A DNA stretch of 64,000 nucleotides, taken from contig CM051518.1 of assembly GCA_028015205.1 (NCBI GenBank), forward strand, positions 51,570,372-51,634,371. The letters are read 5' to 3'. This DNA comes from Mytilisepta virgata. Its lineage: Eukaryota; Mollusca; Bivalvia; Mytilida; Mytilidae. Position numbers and translations under genes: made by a program. Shown one piece after another: positions 22,927 through 34,413 of the stretch. Position 1 is the stretch's first letter, and each line of letters starts with the position of its first letter. Below the pieces are notes generated by a model. The model worked only from the letters and a program-made list of their open reading frames with translations, had not been told where the DNA came from and searched no databases.

Positions 22927-24507
22927 GTAAGTAGAATTCTCCATTTTAACTTAACCCATGACTAAGAACACAAACTTTAAGGTGATTTGACAGCATGTGT
23001 ATGTGCACGTTACGTATATATCGTACTAATATCCGGAAGGATGAAAAGCAATTTGAATTTTAAATTGCCAAACATCGAGCCTTGACAGCTACAGAAGAAT
23101 ATATATATTTATTTATTTTATTTTATTTTATTTTTATATACATGTATAATACAGATCATGCACTTGCTCTTTTTTAAGATTAAAAGAAAAATTAATATTA
23201 ATGGCCTTTTATTAATTTTTTCCAAGTCTACCAATTTTTCCAAATCAGACTATGTTGTCAATTATTCATTAAGGATACGGTAGAACGATTTCCTCCATAA
23301 AAATTCATTGATGAGCGGCTGACTGTCTCGTATCTGTGTCATGATCGGTTAATCAAAATTTTATATTCTCATTAGAGTTCACAGTAGTAAACACATAATC
23401 AACAGAATTGTTCCAGATTGAATGAATGCGCTTTTTTACTTTAAATAGTTTTTGCAATCTCCTACATATAGGCATGTTTAATTTGAATTAACAGCCAATC
23501 ACTTGAAACTGATGGAATTAATAAAGTACAAATACAATATACCGAGGTCATGTGTTTCATAGTTAATACGTATATACATATATGTATATCGGAAATCGCA
23601 TGGACTCAACAAATGATGATAAGACACCAGCTACACGTTTACAAGGTGTGCATATATTATTCTTCAAGCGATTCGAAACTTGTATCCAGAAAAACAACCA
23701 AACTTTTAGTAAACTGACATGAACAATTCTGGACTCTAAAGTTGTACATGTATGAACGTAGGATAAAAACATGGAAATGGATCTTAATGCAAGAAAAGTA
23801 TCACTGAGCGGGGATAAAAATATTTCCGTCTAATATAGGATATATTCTTCAATAATGACCATCGCCATATAAAAACTAAGTAATATATAGTTCATAATGA
23901 CACCTGTATAAGTGTACATGTAACGAGAAAAATTACCCGTTTATCTGTGCTTAAACATGTTACCAATATAGAAAATCATCCTTGACGAGCATGGATTTTT
24001 TTCTTTGCCTTCTTTGACCACCATCACCCCCATCCCCAAACCCCGGTAAAAATCAAACGCTTCAGTGTGAAAAGTTTGTTAGTAATCTTTATGTTTCATT
24101 AAAATATTTAAAACGTTGTTATCATTTCGTCTCTGTCGAAGCAAGGCAACTTGGTAACCGACAAATCTCATTCATCATAAATTTTTGTTCATTAACATTT
24201 TCAATTTGAATTGATAAGATCTGAAACATTTGTCATTAGTTGAATCTTTATTTAACTGTACTCGGTTTGTTGATTTTCAATTTTTTCCATGTTTTATGAA
24301 CGGTAGATATAGTATATAGATAGTTAATATAGGTAAGACCCTATCCATGAAATCATGCTTAGACTTCACTTGAATGGTACATGTAGTTGTATTTTATATT
24401 TCTTTCAGTTTTTTTGCGTGTTATTGTTGCTTACTGTCTGTATGTGAAATTTCAATTTTTTTTATTTTGGTTACAGTAAGCGTTCAAGATTTGCCGCAAA
24501 AGAGAAT

Positions 24508-25115
24508 TAGAGGCTACCAGGAGCCTGTATCGGCCAACTTGAAATCATTTCCAGACTTAAGGCAGATAAATTGCTTGACTATGTCCATTTTGACTTGCAG
24601 TCTGGGTCATTGCTGTCAAGTTGGGTTCCAGTTGGCTCACTGGTTTCAGACCAGATGATTTTTAGGTGAATATTTTCCAAAGGGTCCTGTGTTAATCTAT
24701 GTTCGCATCTGGTTGCCATCTTGGATTGCGGGCATGGTCATCGGATATAATTCTGAAAGAGGAAAGCCAGTTTTGGTTTCAATTGGCTTAGTGATTTCAG
24801 AAAAGAAGATCTTGAATTTCACATTGGGTCCTTTGTTAAACTAAGTTCGCCTATGGTCGCCATCTTGCATGGCGAAGCGAGTCATCGGAAACGATTCTGA
24901 AAGAGGATCACCTAAGGGCCATTACTGCGAAATTTAGTTCCAATCGGCTTTGTGTCTTCAGACAAGGTCTTCGAGTGTACTTCAAATAGGGTCCTATGTT
25001 AAACCAAGATCGCTTATTGCGGCCATCACGAAGGAAGTTCAATCTAGGATCATTGCTATCAAACTAGGTTCCAATCCAGTTGGCTAACTGGTTTCAAACG
25101 TGAATTTTCCTATAG
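24508..25115 (+). repeat. ~165-bp repeat family, block 3
   Basis: About four degenerate units in the same orientation as block 1. It begins at 24511 with GGCTACCAGGAGCC, the mirror image of the palindrome that ends block 2. Confidence 0.82.
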
Positions 25116-25255
25116 TGTCCTCTGTTCCAATTTTCCAATATACCATGATATATGGACCTACTGTAACAAAACGAACCATGATAACTGAATAACTTGTATT
25201 GTTTTAAAATTGTATTTACCTGAGGCATTTGGCATAGAAATATTGAAAGGATTAA

Positions 25256-25471
25256 ATAAATAAAACCAAGAAAAATTTTATTCTACATGGAGAGCATGAA
25301 AGAGGTACATTTTACTTTGCGGAAGGAGACTTTTTTACCATGGCTCGTGATTTCTCAAATTACGGAAAAAGTAGACTGACTTCACACCCCGAAAATTTAA
25401 CTGGATATGTGCCAGTGTATGGCGATCGTTTGGGGCCATCTCCCATGTTTCAACGAAGCGTACAGACTTAA
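25256..25471 (+). CDS. Candidate orphan 3'-terminal exon
   Basis: An open frame runs from 25256 to the TAA at 25469-25471. Its part from about 25286 has strong coding character: balanced residues and few Lys/Ile homopolymer codons, with segments such as HGEHERGTFYFAEGDFF, MARDFSNYGKSRLTSHPENL and TGYVPVYGDRLGPSPMFQ. An ATG lies at 25340, but coding character continues upstream of it, so an internal acceptor (AG at 25269-25270 or about 25291) is more likely. I do not recognise the protein. It could equally be a retrocopy fragment. Confidence 0.35.
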   Translation: MNKTKKNFILHGEHERGTFYFAEGDFFTMARDFSNYGKSRLTSHPENLTGYVPVYGDRLGPSPMFQRSVQT

Positions 25472-26779
25472 TGGCAGCCTATTATTTCATGACTTCTGTA
25501 ACAGGAAAACAATTTCGCGGCTTGTACTGTTACAGAAATATTAAATTTTGTGAAAACGAAGGAGTATCTCCCTCACGTAAAGCGACGCCATACGGTTTTG
25601 GCTTTATCCTTTTGGTCACTTTTGGCATATTTTTTTTTCTATTTATTCTTCGACGTTTTGGAATATTGTTTTGGTTTTCAACCAGTGATGAGTCATAAAT
25701 GTACGAAATCTACACATACTGTGCATAAAATTTACCCTTTTATCGTAAGATCATAATATTATGAAAAGAGTTACATGTATGTACCAGACATTTTTTAATT
25801 TGTTTCATAAATATGTACATGTAACACCACATCCAGTATACAAATCAAGTTTAAACATTAATAGTATTTTAAAATGCGTAATAAATTAAATCGTATATAT
25901 ATTTAAATGAAAATTAAATAAAAAGAAATGGAATCATTCACAAAACAGATGATCTTATTTCCAAATTGAACACCTAATACTTAACCTTTAATTCTAATTT
26001 CATAACATTTAATTCCTACATTGTTGGTTTTATAATGAAATATAAAAAAATCTCGGGCAATTTTTATTTCTTTTGAATTAGATCATTCATATATATAGTC
26101 CCATTGTCGCACATGTTATACAATCTACTGCATAATTATTTAGAACGATAAACCAAACAAGAGAAACATGTAACAATATTGGACATGTACCATGTTCACA
26201 TACACACATGTACAAATGTATATTCTACGGTAAAAGTTAAAAAGGTCCAGACATAAAGTAATATATTGTAATCATATTAACAAAACACGAATTGCATATA
26301 CTGACATAATTACTAACATAAACATACGATGGATCTTAACTAAAAGATCAACACTGCGACCACTACATTATTCTACTGTTACCTATATGACAGGCGTCAG
26401 TTTGCTCATTATTACGCACTACGGATAAGCTTTTAAAACTTTTCTTCCTACTTTGGTCCCTTTTTTAATTCTCTCACGCTACCAGCATGATCGTATACAG
26501 AGGCCATGAGAGACCAGGGGTCAAACTAAATTACCCAGATATAAAGGTCTATAACACCACTGAAAATATATGTATTGCATTTCATTCTTTTGGTAGACAT
26601 CTTAATTTCTGTATTTAACGCATAATGGTCGCAATTTTGATACTATAATACGATTAAAATTTAGGCCAAGTCAAGTTAATTGATACACTGTCATCTTCCC
26701 TTCTAAAAAAATATGGAACGGATGGGAGGCTTTTATTTTTAATTTTTTTTTTATTATTTGGATCCATATCTGTCGTTAA
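25472..26779. other. Intergenic
   Basis: No gene seen. About 25540-25720 resembles a repeat fragment (GAAGGAGTATCTCCCTCACG); related phrases occur near 46630 and 49880. The open frames there have transmembrane-like low-complexity content and are probably spurious. Confidence 0.4.
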
Positions 26780-26983
26780 ATCGTGTCTACGAAAAGCTAC
26801 CGGGTCGTAAATAAACTATATTCTTTCCCGAAAAGCGGTTCATGGAAGGATGTTCTTGAAGATGTTACCGAAGGAAGCATTAATTTGAAGCAGTCTGACG
26901 AAGTTGTTGTCTCCGTTTGTGACAAAAAATACGGGGTTAACACATTCGAGTCTGATTTTATGGAGCCGATAAATGTTTATTAA
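26780..26983 (+). pseudogene. 66-codon coding-like frame without ATG
   Basis: An open frame follows a TAA at 26777 and ends at TAA 26981-26983. The first usable codon is GTG at 26783. The protein (KSYRVVNKLYSFPKSGSW, then DEVVVSVCDKKYGVNTFESD) has coding-like composition and the DNA is less AT-rich than its surroundings. There is no strong acceptor. It may be a fragment of a retrocopy or a mobile element. Not recognised. Confidence 0.3.
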
Positions 26984-27835
26984 GTACATTTTACTTCTTT
27001 TATTTTATGAATACCATATTCAATATCTCTGACAGGAGAGCAAAAATCAAAGATCTCAGAAATTAAAGTACTGTTCTACTACTATTACATTTAATATGCC
27101 CATATGTTACGTTAACGGGCAACAACACCGAGCGTAAGGTGTGTCAAACAGGTGTGACCTGGAAAGCGAGCGAAGCATAAGGTAAATACATTTGCTTTTC
27201 GGTATTTAGTGAAAACATCAGAATGGCGGAAAACGTGACACTTGCGTCTTCATATGTTTTATTTTGTGTACATTTTAATATTTTAAAAAGTTGATGTAAG
27301 TCCTTAAATAATTTTTATTGTTCAAGACTCTTTATTCGCGTATAATAAAACCGGAAGCAAATGGCTGAACAATATTCCGAACGGATACCGACATATTGCT
27401 GAAACTTTTTTAATGGCACAGTACTTCAGAAGTTTTTTTTTTTGACACCTCTACCTTAAAGAGCTCGCTTCGCTGGCTTATAAATATGTTTTAGGCTTAG
27501 TATCAATTAATACGTTTATTTCTACTTCTTTTTTATACACAGCAGATTTCATCATATATGATGAATTTTTGAGCAACTTTTGCAATTTAAAAAATTTGTC
27601 AGCTCAATCCACACTAACAAAAACATTGGACACTCAAATTTAATCTCATACCCCCCCCCCCCCCCCCGTACTTAAGGAACACAAACATCAAGGAGTAACA
27701 CATAATGTATCCGACAGTTTTCAGTCAGGATTAATACAGACCAAGTAACCTTGGAAGAAACCAGCACATAAAAATTGATATAAAAAACCAGAAGGTCTTA
27801 AACAGTACATAGAAAGTTCAGTATATTCAAAACAG
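26984..27835. other. Intergenic with poly(C) tract
   Basis: Contains 17 C at 27651-27667. No gene seen. Confidence 0.5.
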
Positions 27836-28650
27836 CTATGAGTCTCCTTTCCTCAGCTCTAATGACTGGTTAATAAAAGAAACTACTGTTTTAATATCTT
27901 CAGGTGTTGATGGGTTTAATATTATTATTAGTTTGTCTCTGAAGCTAAGGTGCTTAAAATTTGTATATGTTTCTTCGAAATATTTCAAAAATGTTCTACG
28001 TTTTTGCAAATTTAGTTTACAATTGAAAAATAAATGAAATTCATTATCTAAATTATTGCATTCTTTACATTTTCTTTGTTCTCTTGGTATTTTTTTGTAT
28101 CTACCAGTTTCTATAAGCAATTCATGGTCACTAACTCTAAATTTTGTTAATATTTTTCTTGTCTCTTTATTAGGATGAGACAAATAATATTCTTGTGAAT
28201 TGTCTTTAACTGTTAGAAACTTGTAAAGGAAATTTTTATTATTTAAATTTAGACTATTAATTTTCTCATTGACTATGTTTTCATAATAATTTGAAGCACA
28301 TGTTTTAATAGCAGGTTTAAGATTGTGTGCTTGTTTTAATTCTTACAGTCTTGAATTAGTTTTATGTCAATTTCTAATTCTGTAGATAAACTTTTGGCAT
28401 ATGTATACCATGAGTAAGTTCCACCTGCATCTAATAATTTTGTCAATGCATATGCTTCACAAAGAAGAGGATTCAGAGTATCGTAATTTAAGCTCGAAAA
28501 ATACATTAAACTTTGATTTTATAAAGGTTTCTATTTGTCGAGGTTTTCTTTGTGCATAATGTATGTTTAATAAAGTTTTGGTGAACTTTTTCTAAAGGAT
28601 TTTTATCAAGAAAAGATAGTACATCTATATTCGAATTACTTTTCTTATAT
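27836..28650 (-). pseudogene. Decayed LINE, 3' part of ORF2
   Basis: The open part (27836-28183) encodes 115 residues with RVSDHELLIETGRYKKIPRE and a CxxC...HxxxxxC array (KCKECNNLDNEFHLFFNC). The LINE ORF2 at 59.1 kb has the same ETGR-IPRE-CxxC...H...C order near its C-terminus. Further upstream on the minus strand, to about 28650, the translation still resembles ORF2 (for example KVHQNFIKHTLC) but is broken by stops and frameshifts. It is a 5'-truncated dead copy of a related family. Confidence 0.8.
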
Positions 28651-31600
28651 AATTATAGTGATTTAATTTTTGAAACTATAAGTACAACAAATATATTCTT
28701 GCAGTCTCTAGTTTTTAGAATGAATTGATTACATCTAGATAGCCGTTCCAATCCTTTTCGGTTGTAAAGCAATTTGAAGTGGAATCCTGAAAAAAATTGT
28801 TATACCCTGCCTGCCTGGTCAGCTAAAAAAATTAGGCATGGGGGAGGGGAAACAAACAGTTTTTAATAGTGGCCCTAGCAAAATCTTTTTTATTGTACAT
28901 TTCAAATGAAAGATTTTACCAGTAACGGACACGAAGAAAATTTTGAATTTCGCAATCTGGAAAAATAAGAAAATATGTGTTATAATCTATCCTTTAACTT
29001 TAATTGGCCTGTATAAATGTAAGTTCTACTTCCACCCGTATTTGTTTCACTAATAACTGTTAATTTTAAAGTTCTTAAATACATGAAATATTTACAAATT
29101 TCTATAGAAAACGATAGTATATACTATTAATTGAGTTTTTATCAAATGTAAAGCATTATGTATCAGTTAATGAAATTCGCTCAGAATCATAATAGTTACC
29201 ATTTTATTGCCTCGCGAAAGAGGATGCATTTACACGGAGCAAAACAAAAGCTGTATTTCTAGGTTCTTATTCACATAAACACTATTAAAACATATAGTTT
29301 CTGCATTTGCGCATGATAATTAGAATATAGTATATATCTTTATTTTCTTATTACTTTCTTGTTTTCAGAACTAATGGCCACTTACGAAATGTATGTGATA
29401 AAATATTCAATATTCAAGGCATACACTGTTAAAGGACACCGAAAAACATACTGATCCTGGTACTGTTGTGTACATACAGGAGATTAATTGTAATAATAAT
29501 AATAAATATTTGAAAGAAACAATAAAATGCACTCTGTGATGGAAATTTGACTGATTTTTATCTACCAAAATTCTACCACTGCAAAGTTTTGTTTTTTTAC
29601 TTTAATTTAATCTGAATAGTTTATTGCTTTGGGATATAAGAAAAAATCATACATTTATGTTTCATTAGGGATTTGTACTTGGAATAAAATAATTTTAACG
29701 ACTTCTTTTCATCTGTTTGTTTAAAACATATACTTTACTTTGTTATTAGTTCTTTCAAATGGGTCGTTTAAAGTTACAATTCAATTAACTCAAGTTCATA
29801 GAAAAGTATTTCTTAAGTGTAAAACAATATTTTTTTATTTTAAATCCCAAAAGATGCATTAAAACCTTTCAAGCATCAACTCAATGACACAGAGAGAATA
29901 CTTGAATACATTATCATAGAATACGTAAAAATAAAAGAACCGAACCAAACCGTTAGAAAATGAAACTCTCAGAAACCATATAAAAGGGGGAGGTTGGCAA
30001 GGAAGGAATATGACAAAAAAGTTAGGTACCAAAATTTGGTGAAAAAAGCCAAGACTGAACGTCACCTTGAATAAAGTAATAAATAGGACAGCTTCATGGG
30101 TGCTTAGAAAAAAATTCCAGTGTCGAAGATCACTCCCCCTCCAAATAAAAAGTAATTTGTTGCTCCCTTACATATAGAAAAAGTGTGGTAGTTGTATGCC
30201 TTATAATTGCCGAAATTGTACACAGAACATGTATTGCACCATGAAATATCGAAATTTGTCATATCACACAGTGAATTGATCATGAATCACATAATTTTTT
30301 TTTGCTAATATTCAATCCATATTCTTAATACTTCAAAAAATATCAAGATAACCGAAGTAGATGCAGTTAAGAAAATCGGAATCATTCAAAAAAAAAATCT
30401 CCAAAAGTGATTTGTTGTATTGAGTTAAGTTAGTAGCTATATTCTTGTTACAGTTTAAGTCACAGCACCATTCACAATCTACCTTTTACAATTCACCAAA
30501 TACCTGTGATTTACACTCATAATCAAATCAACGTCCATTTAACTATAATTTATACACCTTTTTCATAATTCTAATTATTTGAAATTCATTCAAGTCTTGT
30601 TTATTAATAAAAATAATTATTCAAATTTTTATGACCGTGGACTTTGAACACAATGCAACAATGCATTGGTCTGACGTAAAACATCTTAACAAAATTATTG
30701 TTCATTCTACTTCATACATCTGTTGTTAATAGTTTGTAAATATATGTTTTATATTAATATATGACTAATCTATTGCTCTTACCGAAGTGCCAGCACGCCG
30801 ATATCATACTTTCTTGTCATGTTAATCTTGTTTCAAATAACGAGTCATGAATAGAAATTATCTTGTCCTTAATTAGAACAAGCTTACGTTTCAAAGCCTC
30901 TTAGATAGGTGATTTGGGTAAGGTGAATTTTGTGCGTAAGAATATGGGGTTTTCATCAATGAAACATCGAACAAGACTGCCCGTTGCAAAAGCTTACTAG
31001 TAATAACATTAGGAGGTTCTCGTGTAATGTTTTCAATAGGAAGTTCTCGTGTAATGTTTTCAAGGACCGAGCACTAAAGGCCCAGGATACAACGGTATAA
31101 AAAATCAACAAAAGTAAGAAAAAATACTAATAAAACAGTATTACATACACTAAACATAAAACAACAAGAAGACTAGAGACAGCTGTTGAAATTTTAGGGC
31201 TTGATAAATGGCATACAATGTATATATATAGAATATGACGAGGCTACGGAACAGGAACTGCTAACCCTTCCGGTGCACCCGAGTTCACTCCTGGTTTTTA
31301 TATGAGTTCCTGTTGTTCATTGTTTTTTTAGTTTTCAGTGTTTACTTGTGCTTGTGGTTGTTCATTGTCTATCTAATGGATTGCGTTTTTTGGTTTGCTC
31401 CTTAGGTATATTTGTCCTCTTTAAACATTTGTTTATTGTGCAGGGAGAACGAGACTGATTTGACATTTTAAAGCTAATAAACTGTTTTCAGCGGCCTTCT
31501 CCTTATTGTTTTTATGTTGAGGCTTTTAAACTTATTTTTCATTCGGATCTAAGGTGACATGGGGGTTTGATGAAATAAAACAACATCCCATTAGATTTAA

Positions 31601-33350
31601 GAAGAGTTTCCGGAGTTATTTTCTGATATCATGGTAATAACTTGTATGTATCTTTCTCAGTTTAGGTGAAAAATCTGTGAAAATCTTGATTTGTAGGCCA
31701 GTTTTATTATTTAATGAAACAAAATAGTGGCATTTATGTTTACCTTGAAAGGTTTTTATTTCGTATAATGAAAATACGATGCGTATTAGACGCAACTTTA
31801 CTTAGAATAGAGCTAACTCTGTGTCCGACATTGATTGAATTGACTTTTTTGAGATATCTATAAAACGCGACTTTAAAATATCAATAAAAATGTTACCGTA
31901 ACTTTTGTATTTTCCAATGCTAAGATGTCTCAAATTTTGCAAGAGAAAAAATTTTCCGTTCCATGTGTGCTATTGATTAATTTTTGAGCGATATAATGCG
32001 TCATCACAAATGAATACGACATTGTATAATTAGTTAAAATTTGCATCATTAGTTGAAACGCTTAGAAGTTCAGTATATTCACCAGTTGAATCAAGCCATC
32101 AGCTTCAGGAGGGTGTGGTCCACGCGGTAAATGTGTTACAACCACTATTACACTAACCTTAATTCACCATATTTATTTCAGTTCTGTTTTTATTTTCGGT
32201 GGTTCTCAATTACAAGTAATGGAAAACTAAAAAATTATAAAACATATAAGAGAGGGAGAGAGAGAGTGAGAGAGAACATACAAAGGTAGACATACTTATC
32301 TTTGAACTAACATAAAGCCAACAACGCCGAGTTAGATTTTTGAAGTGGGCAGCAACTCACTAATTCCACATAATTTCGCCATTCATTTCAGACGATTTAA
32401 GCCTTAAACACTGCTGATAACTACGCAAGGCTGAATCGGCTATTTTAATTACCGGCAATCGTTACCGGATGTAAGTACGATAGCAGCCAATCAAATTACC
32501 ACATCATTAAGGTAAGTAGCATTTTAACCATGGTTTAAGAAGGTCATCAGGAATACGTATCGAACTTAATTCGGCTGCTGTTGACATCTCGCTTTATGAG
32601 TAATCGGATAGAATTCTGAAAGTTTTCTGTGGTAGCCAGATTGCAAGGTTTAATTTAAAACGGCACAAAATATAAAAATGTAACTGAAAGCACATGATAT
32701 TATTTGGTCCCTTTTCCAAGTTAAATAAGAGAATAAATTGTAAATAATAACCAAGGTACTGAACCGAGTCAATAATCCGTTTCAGCTGATAACACCGTTA
32801 GAAACCAGTCTTAAAAGCTAAAATCATTTTAAACTAAAACCAGGACTTCTAAAATAAGGCGCAAAGGGAAGCTAAGGATATCCTGCTCTACACACGGAAC
32901 CCGTCCCCTGTCCAGTGGTCCCTAGCCAAGTGTTGAATGAGTAGAATACTGTTACAAGGCAACACATCTGTAACAATTACCAAGTAATTTGCGATTGGAG
33001 AATTAACATGATGCAGTAAATATATTTCGAGAGGCCATAATATTTCTTCAAGGTCTCCGCAAGGTCGTGTTTTTATTTGGTAAAAAATGTCGCCAAATGA
33101 AACAAGTGGATATTTTTCTTTAATTTTTAATGGAGAATCACTCCATGCATTTGCATTAGGCTATTTACAAACATCACATTATCATAGAACATTAATACTG
33201 TGCAACAGGGACAACACGTGACAAAATTAGTATGCAGCATGGAACAATTTTGCACCAAGATTTTCGGCAACAACGAGGCATTCCGAATAGCACTATAGAT
33301 AGTCTCTCATGGTAAGTTAAACGGTTATACCCAATTTAAATGCTACTACT
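28651..33350. other. Intergenic, about 4.7 kb
   Basis: No gene with coding support. About 31225-31420 contains CTAACCCTTCCGGTGCACCC, a phrase I associate with a common mussel repeat. A GA-rich microsatellite lies at about 32250-32278. About 29850-30180 resembles 37060-37160 (Ser/Leu-poor repeat remnants with CCCCCTCC and GTTGCTCCCTTA). Confidence 0.45.
31011..31063 (+). repeat. Tandem duplication, 2 x 27 bp
   Basis: Two neighbouring copies of AGGARGTTCTCGTGTAATG plus TTTTCAA(T), differing at one base. Confidence 0.85.
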
Positions 33351-33351
33351 G

Positions 33352-33357
33352 TTTATT
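33352..33357 (-). terminator. Candidate polyadenylation signal
   Basis: AATAAA on the minus strand, about 100 bases after the stop codon of the minus-strand gene at 33455. Confidence 0.45.
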
Positions 33358-33454
33358 AATACGTTTGAAGAAAACAAGATATCACAGTTTAAATCTTATT
33401 TGCACACATCCCGAAATTATGCGTTCCATGTTTAACATGTACAATGAGCAGGTG

Positions 33455-34336
33455 TTAAGCTTTAACTTGACCTTCCTTCGGTGGATGTTGTTTCATCCAT
33501 TTTTTCATTTTCCTCGCACTAACCATGTCAACTGAACGTTCAGCAACCTGTCCTTCAATTAAACACTCCCTGGAACCATTTATTTGATTTTGTTCATTTT
33601 CAAAATCATTCCATCGTCCCAAACTATTTCCCTTTTCTAGGGAAGAATTGTCATAGTTGTCTTCAAAATTCCCCGTCGAATTTGATTTTGTAAATTTCTT
33701 TTTCTTCTTTTTGCCCTTTGATACGTTGTCCACGTTTCTTAGAGGTAATAATAAGGCATGTGTATGTGGTTGTTCATTATTTTCTAATGTCTTATCTGGC
33801 GATGAATCAGTCCTTCGCATACTATACAAATATCCATTTTCGCGGTCAGTTTTCCACGTGTTCGAAAGAGCGGAATGTCGCGGTGATATAGGAATGCTAG
33901 AAGCATTTCTAAATATATTGGGCAATTTTACATTGTCATCCTCACTCTCTCTGTGTGGAAATTGGCCACAAATTCCATTTTCTGGAAAACTTTCACTTCT
34001 TCCTTCATTATTAGAGTCAGAGCGAGCAAATCCCATATTTGAAGGACAACTTGGCGACCTGCAGATTGATCTTCTGCTTGGTCTATCTCGCGAGAACTGA
34101 CGAGATCCCAAAGTGCTACATGGACTGCTTATGCTCGTGACACTCCTCGACTTAGTACGTTCTATGACTGGAAGTTTAAAAATTGGACTTTCACATGTGT
34201 TTTCTGGCTCCTGATTAGAATCTGGCTCGCGATAAGAATCGGTGCTTTGGTCCAGTTCATTACTTGAAGTACTTAGTCTATGCCTGTTCGAAATTGGTGG
34301 AAAACAATTTTTTTCTTTCTTCGAATGCGAAGGCAT
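33455..34336 (-). CDS. Uncharacterised Ser-rich disordered protein, 293 aa (3' exon)
   Basis: An open frame of 293 codons from the ATG at 34336 to the stop at 33455. The frame is open for 19 more codons upstream, to an in-frame TGA, but without another ATG; an upstream call at 34351 would start on TTG. A good acceptor (TTTCATTGCAG) ends at 34414 on this strand, so this is probably the last exon, with at least one non-coding exon upstream. The protein is Ser/Arg/Asn-rich and looks disordered. It has a lysine cluster (KGKKKKKKFTKS) about two thirds along and a C-terminal SARKMKKWMKQHPPKEG. There is no membrane segment or known domain. The lysine cluster could be a nuclear signal. I do not recognise it. 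Confidence 0.7.
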   Translation of the reverse strand: MPSHSKKEKNCFPPISNRHRLSTSSNELDQSTDSYREPDSNQEPENTCESPIFKLPVIERTKSRSVTSISSPCSTLGSRQFSRDRPSRRSICRSPSCPSNMGFARSDSNNEGRSESFPENGICGQFPHRESEDDNVKLPNIFRNASSIPISPRHSALSNTWKTDRENGYLYSMRRTDSSPDKTLENNEQPHTHALLLPLRNVDNVSKGKKKKKKFTKSNSTGNFEDNYDNSSLEKGNSLGRWNDFENEQNQINGSRECLIEGQVAERSVDMVSARKMKKWMKQHPPKEGQVKA

Positions 34337-34413
34337 GGCGTTAAAACACAAGGCTTTTTCGAGAAATCGATCAGTTTTGCATCTTATTCATAAACCGGTT
34401 TCGTCTTCAATTC
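34337..34413 (-). other. 5' UTR portion of the last exon, minus-strand gene
   Basis: Lies between the acceptor AG (34414-34415 on the + strand as CT) and the ATG at 34336. It contains two short upstream ATGs in other frames (TTTATGAAT and AGATGCAAA). Confidence 0.5.

Noticed and set aside
33657..34100. 147-codon + strand frame
   Set aside because: It is the antisense shadow of the minus-strand Ser-rich gene, which has the better composition, acceptor and poly(A) signal.
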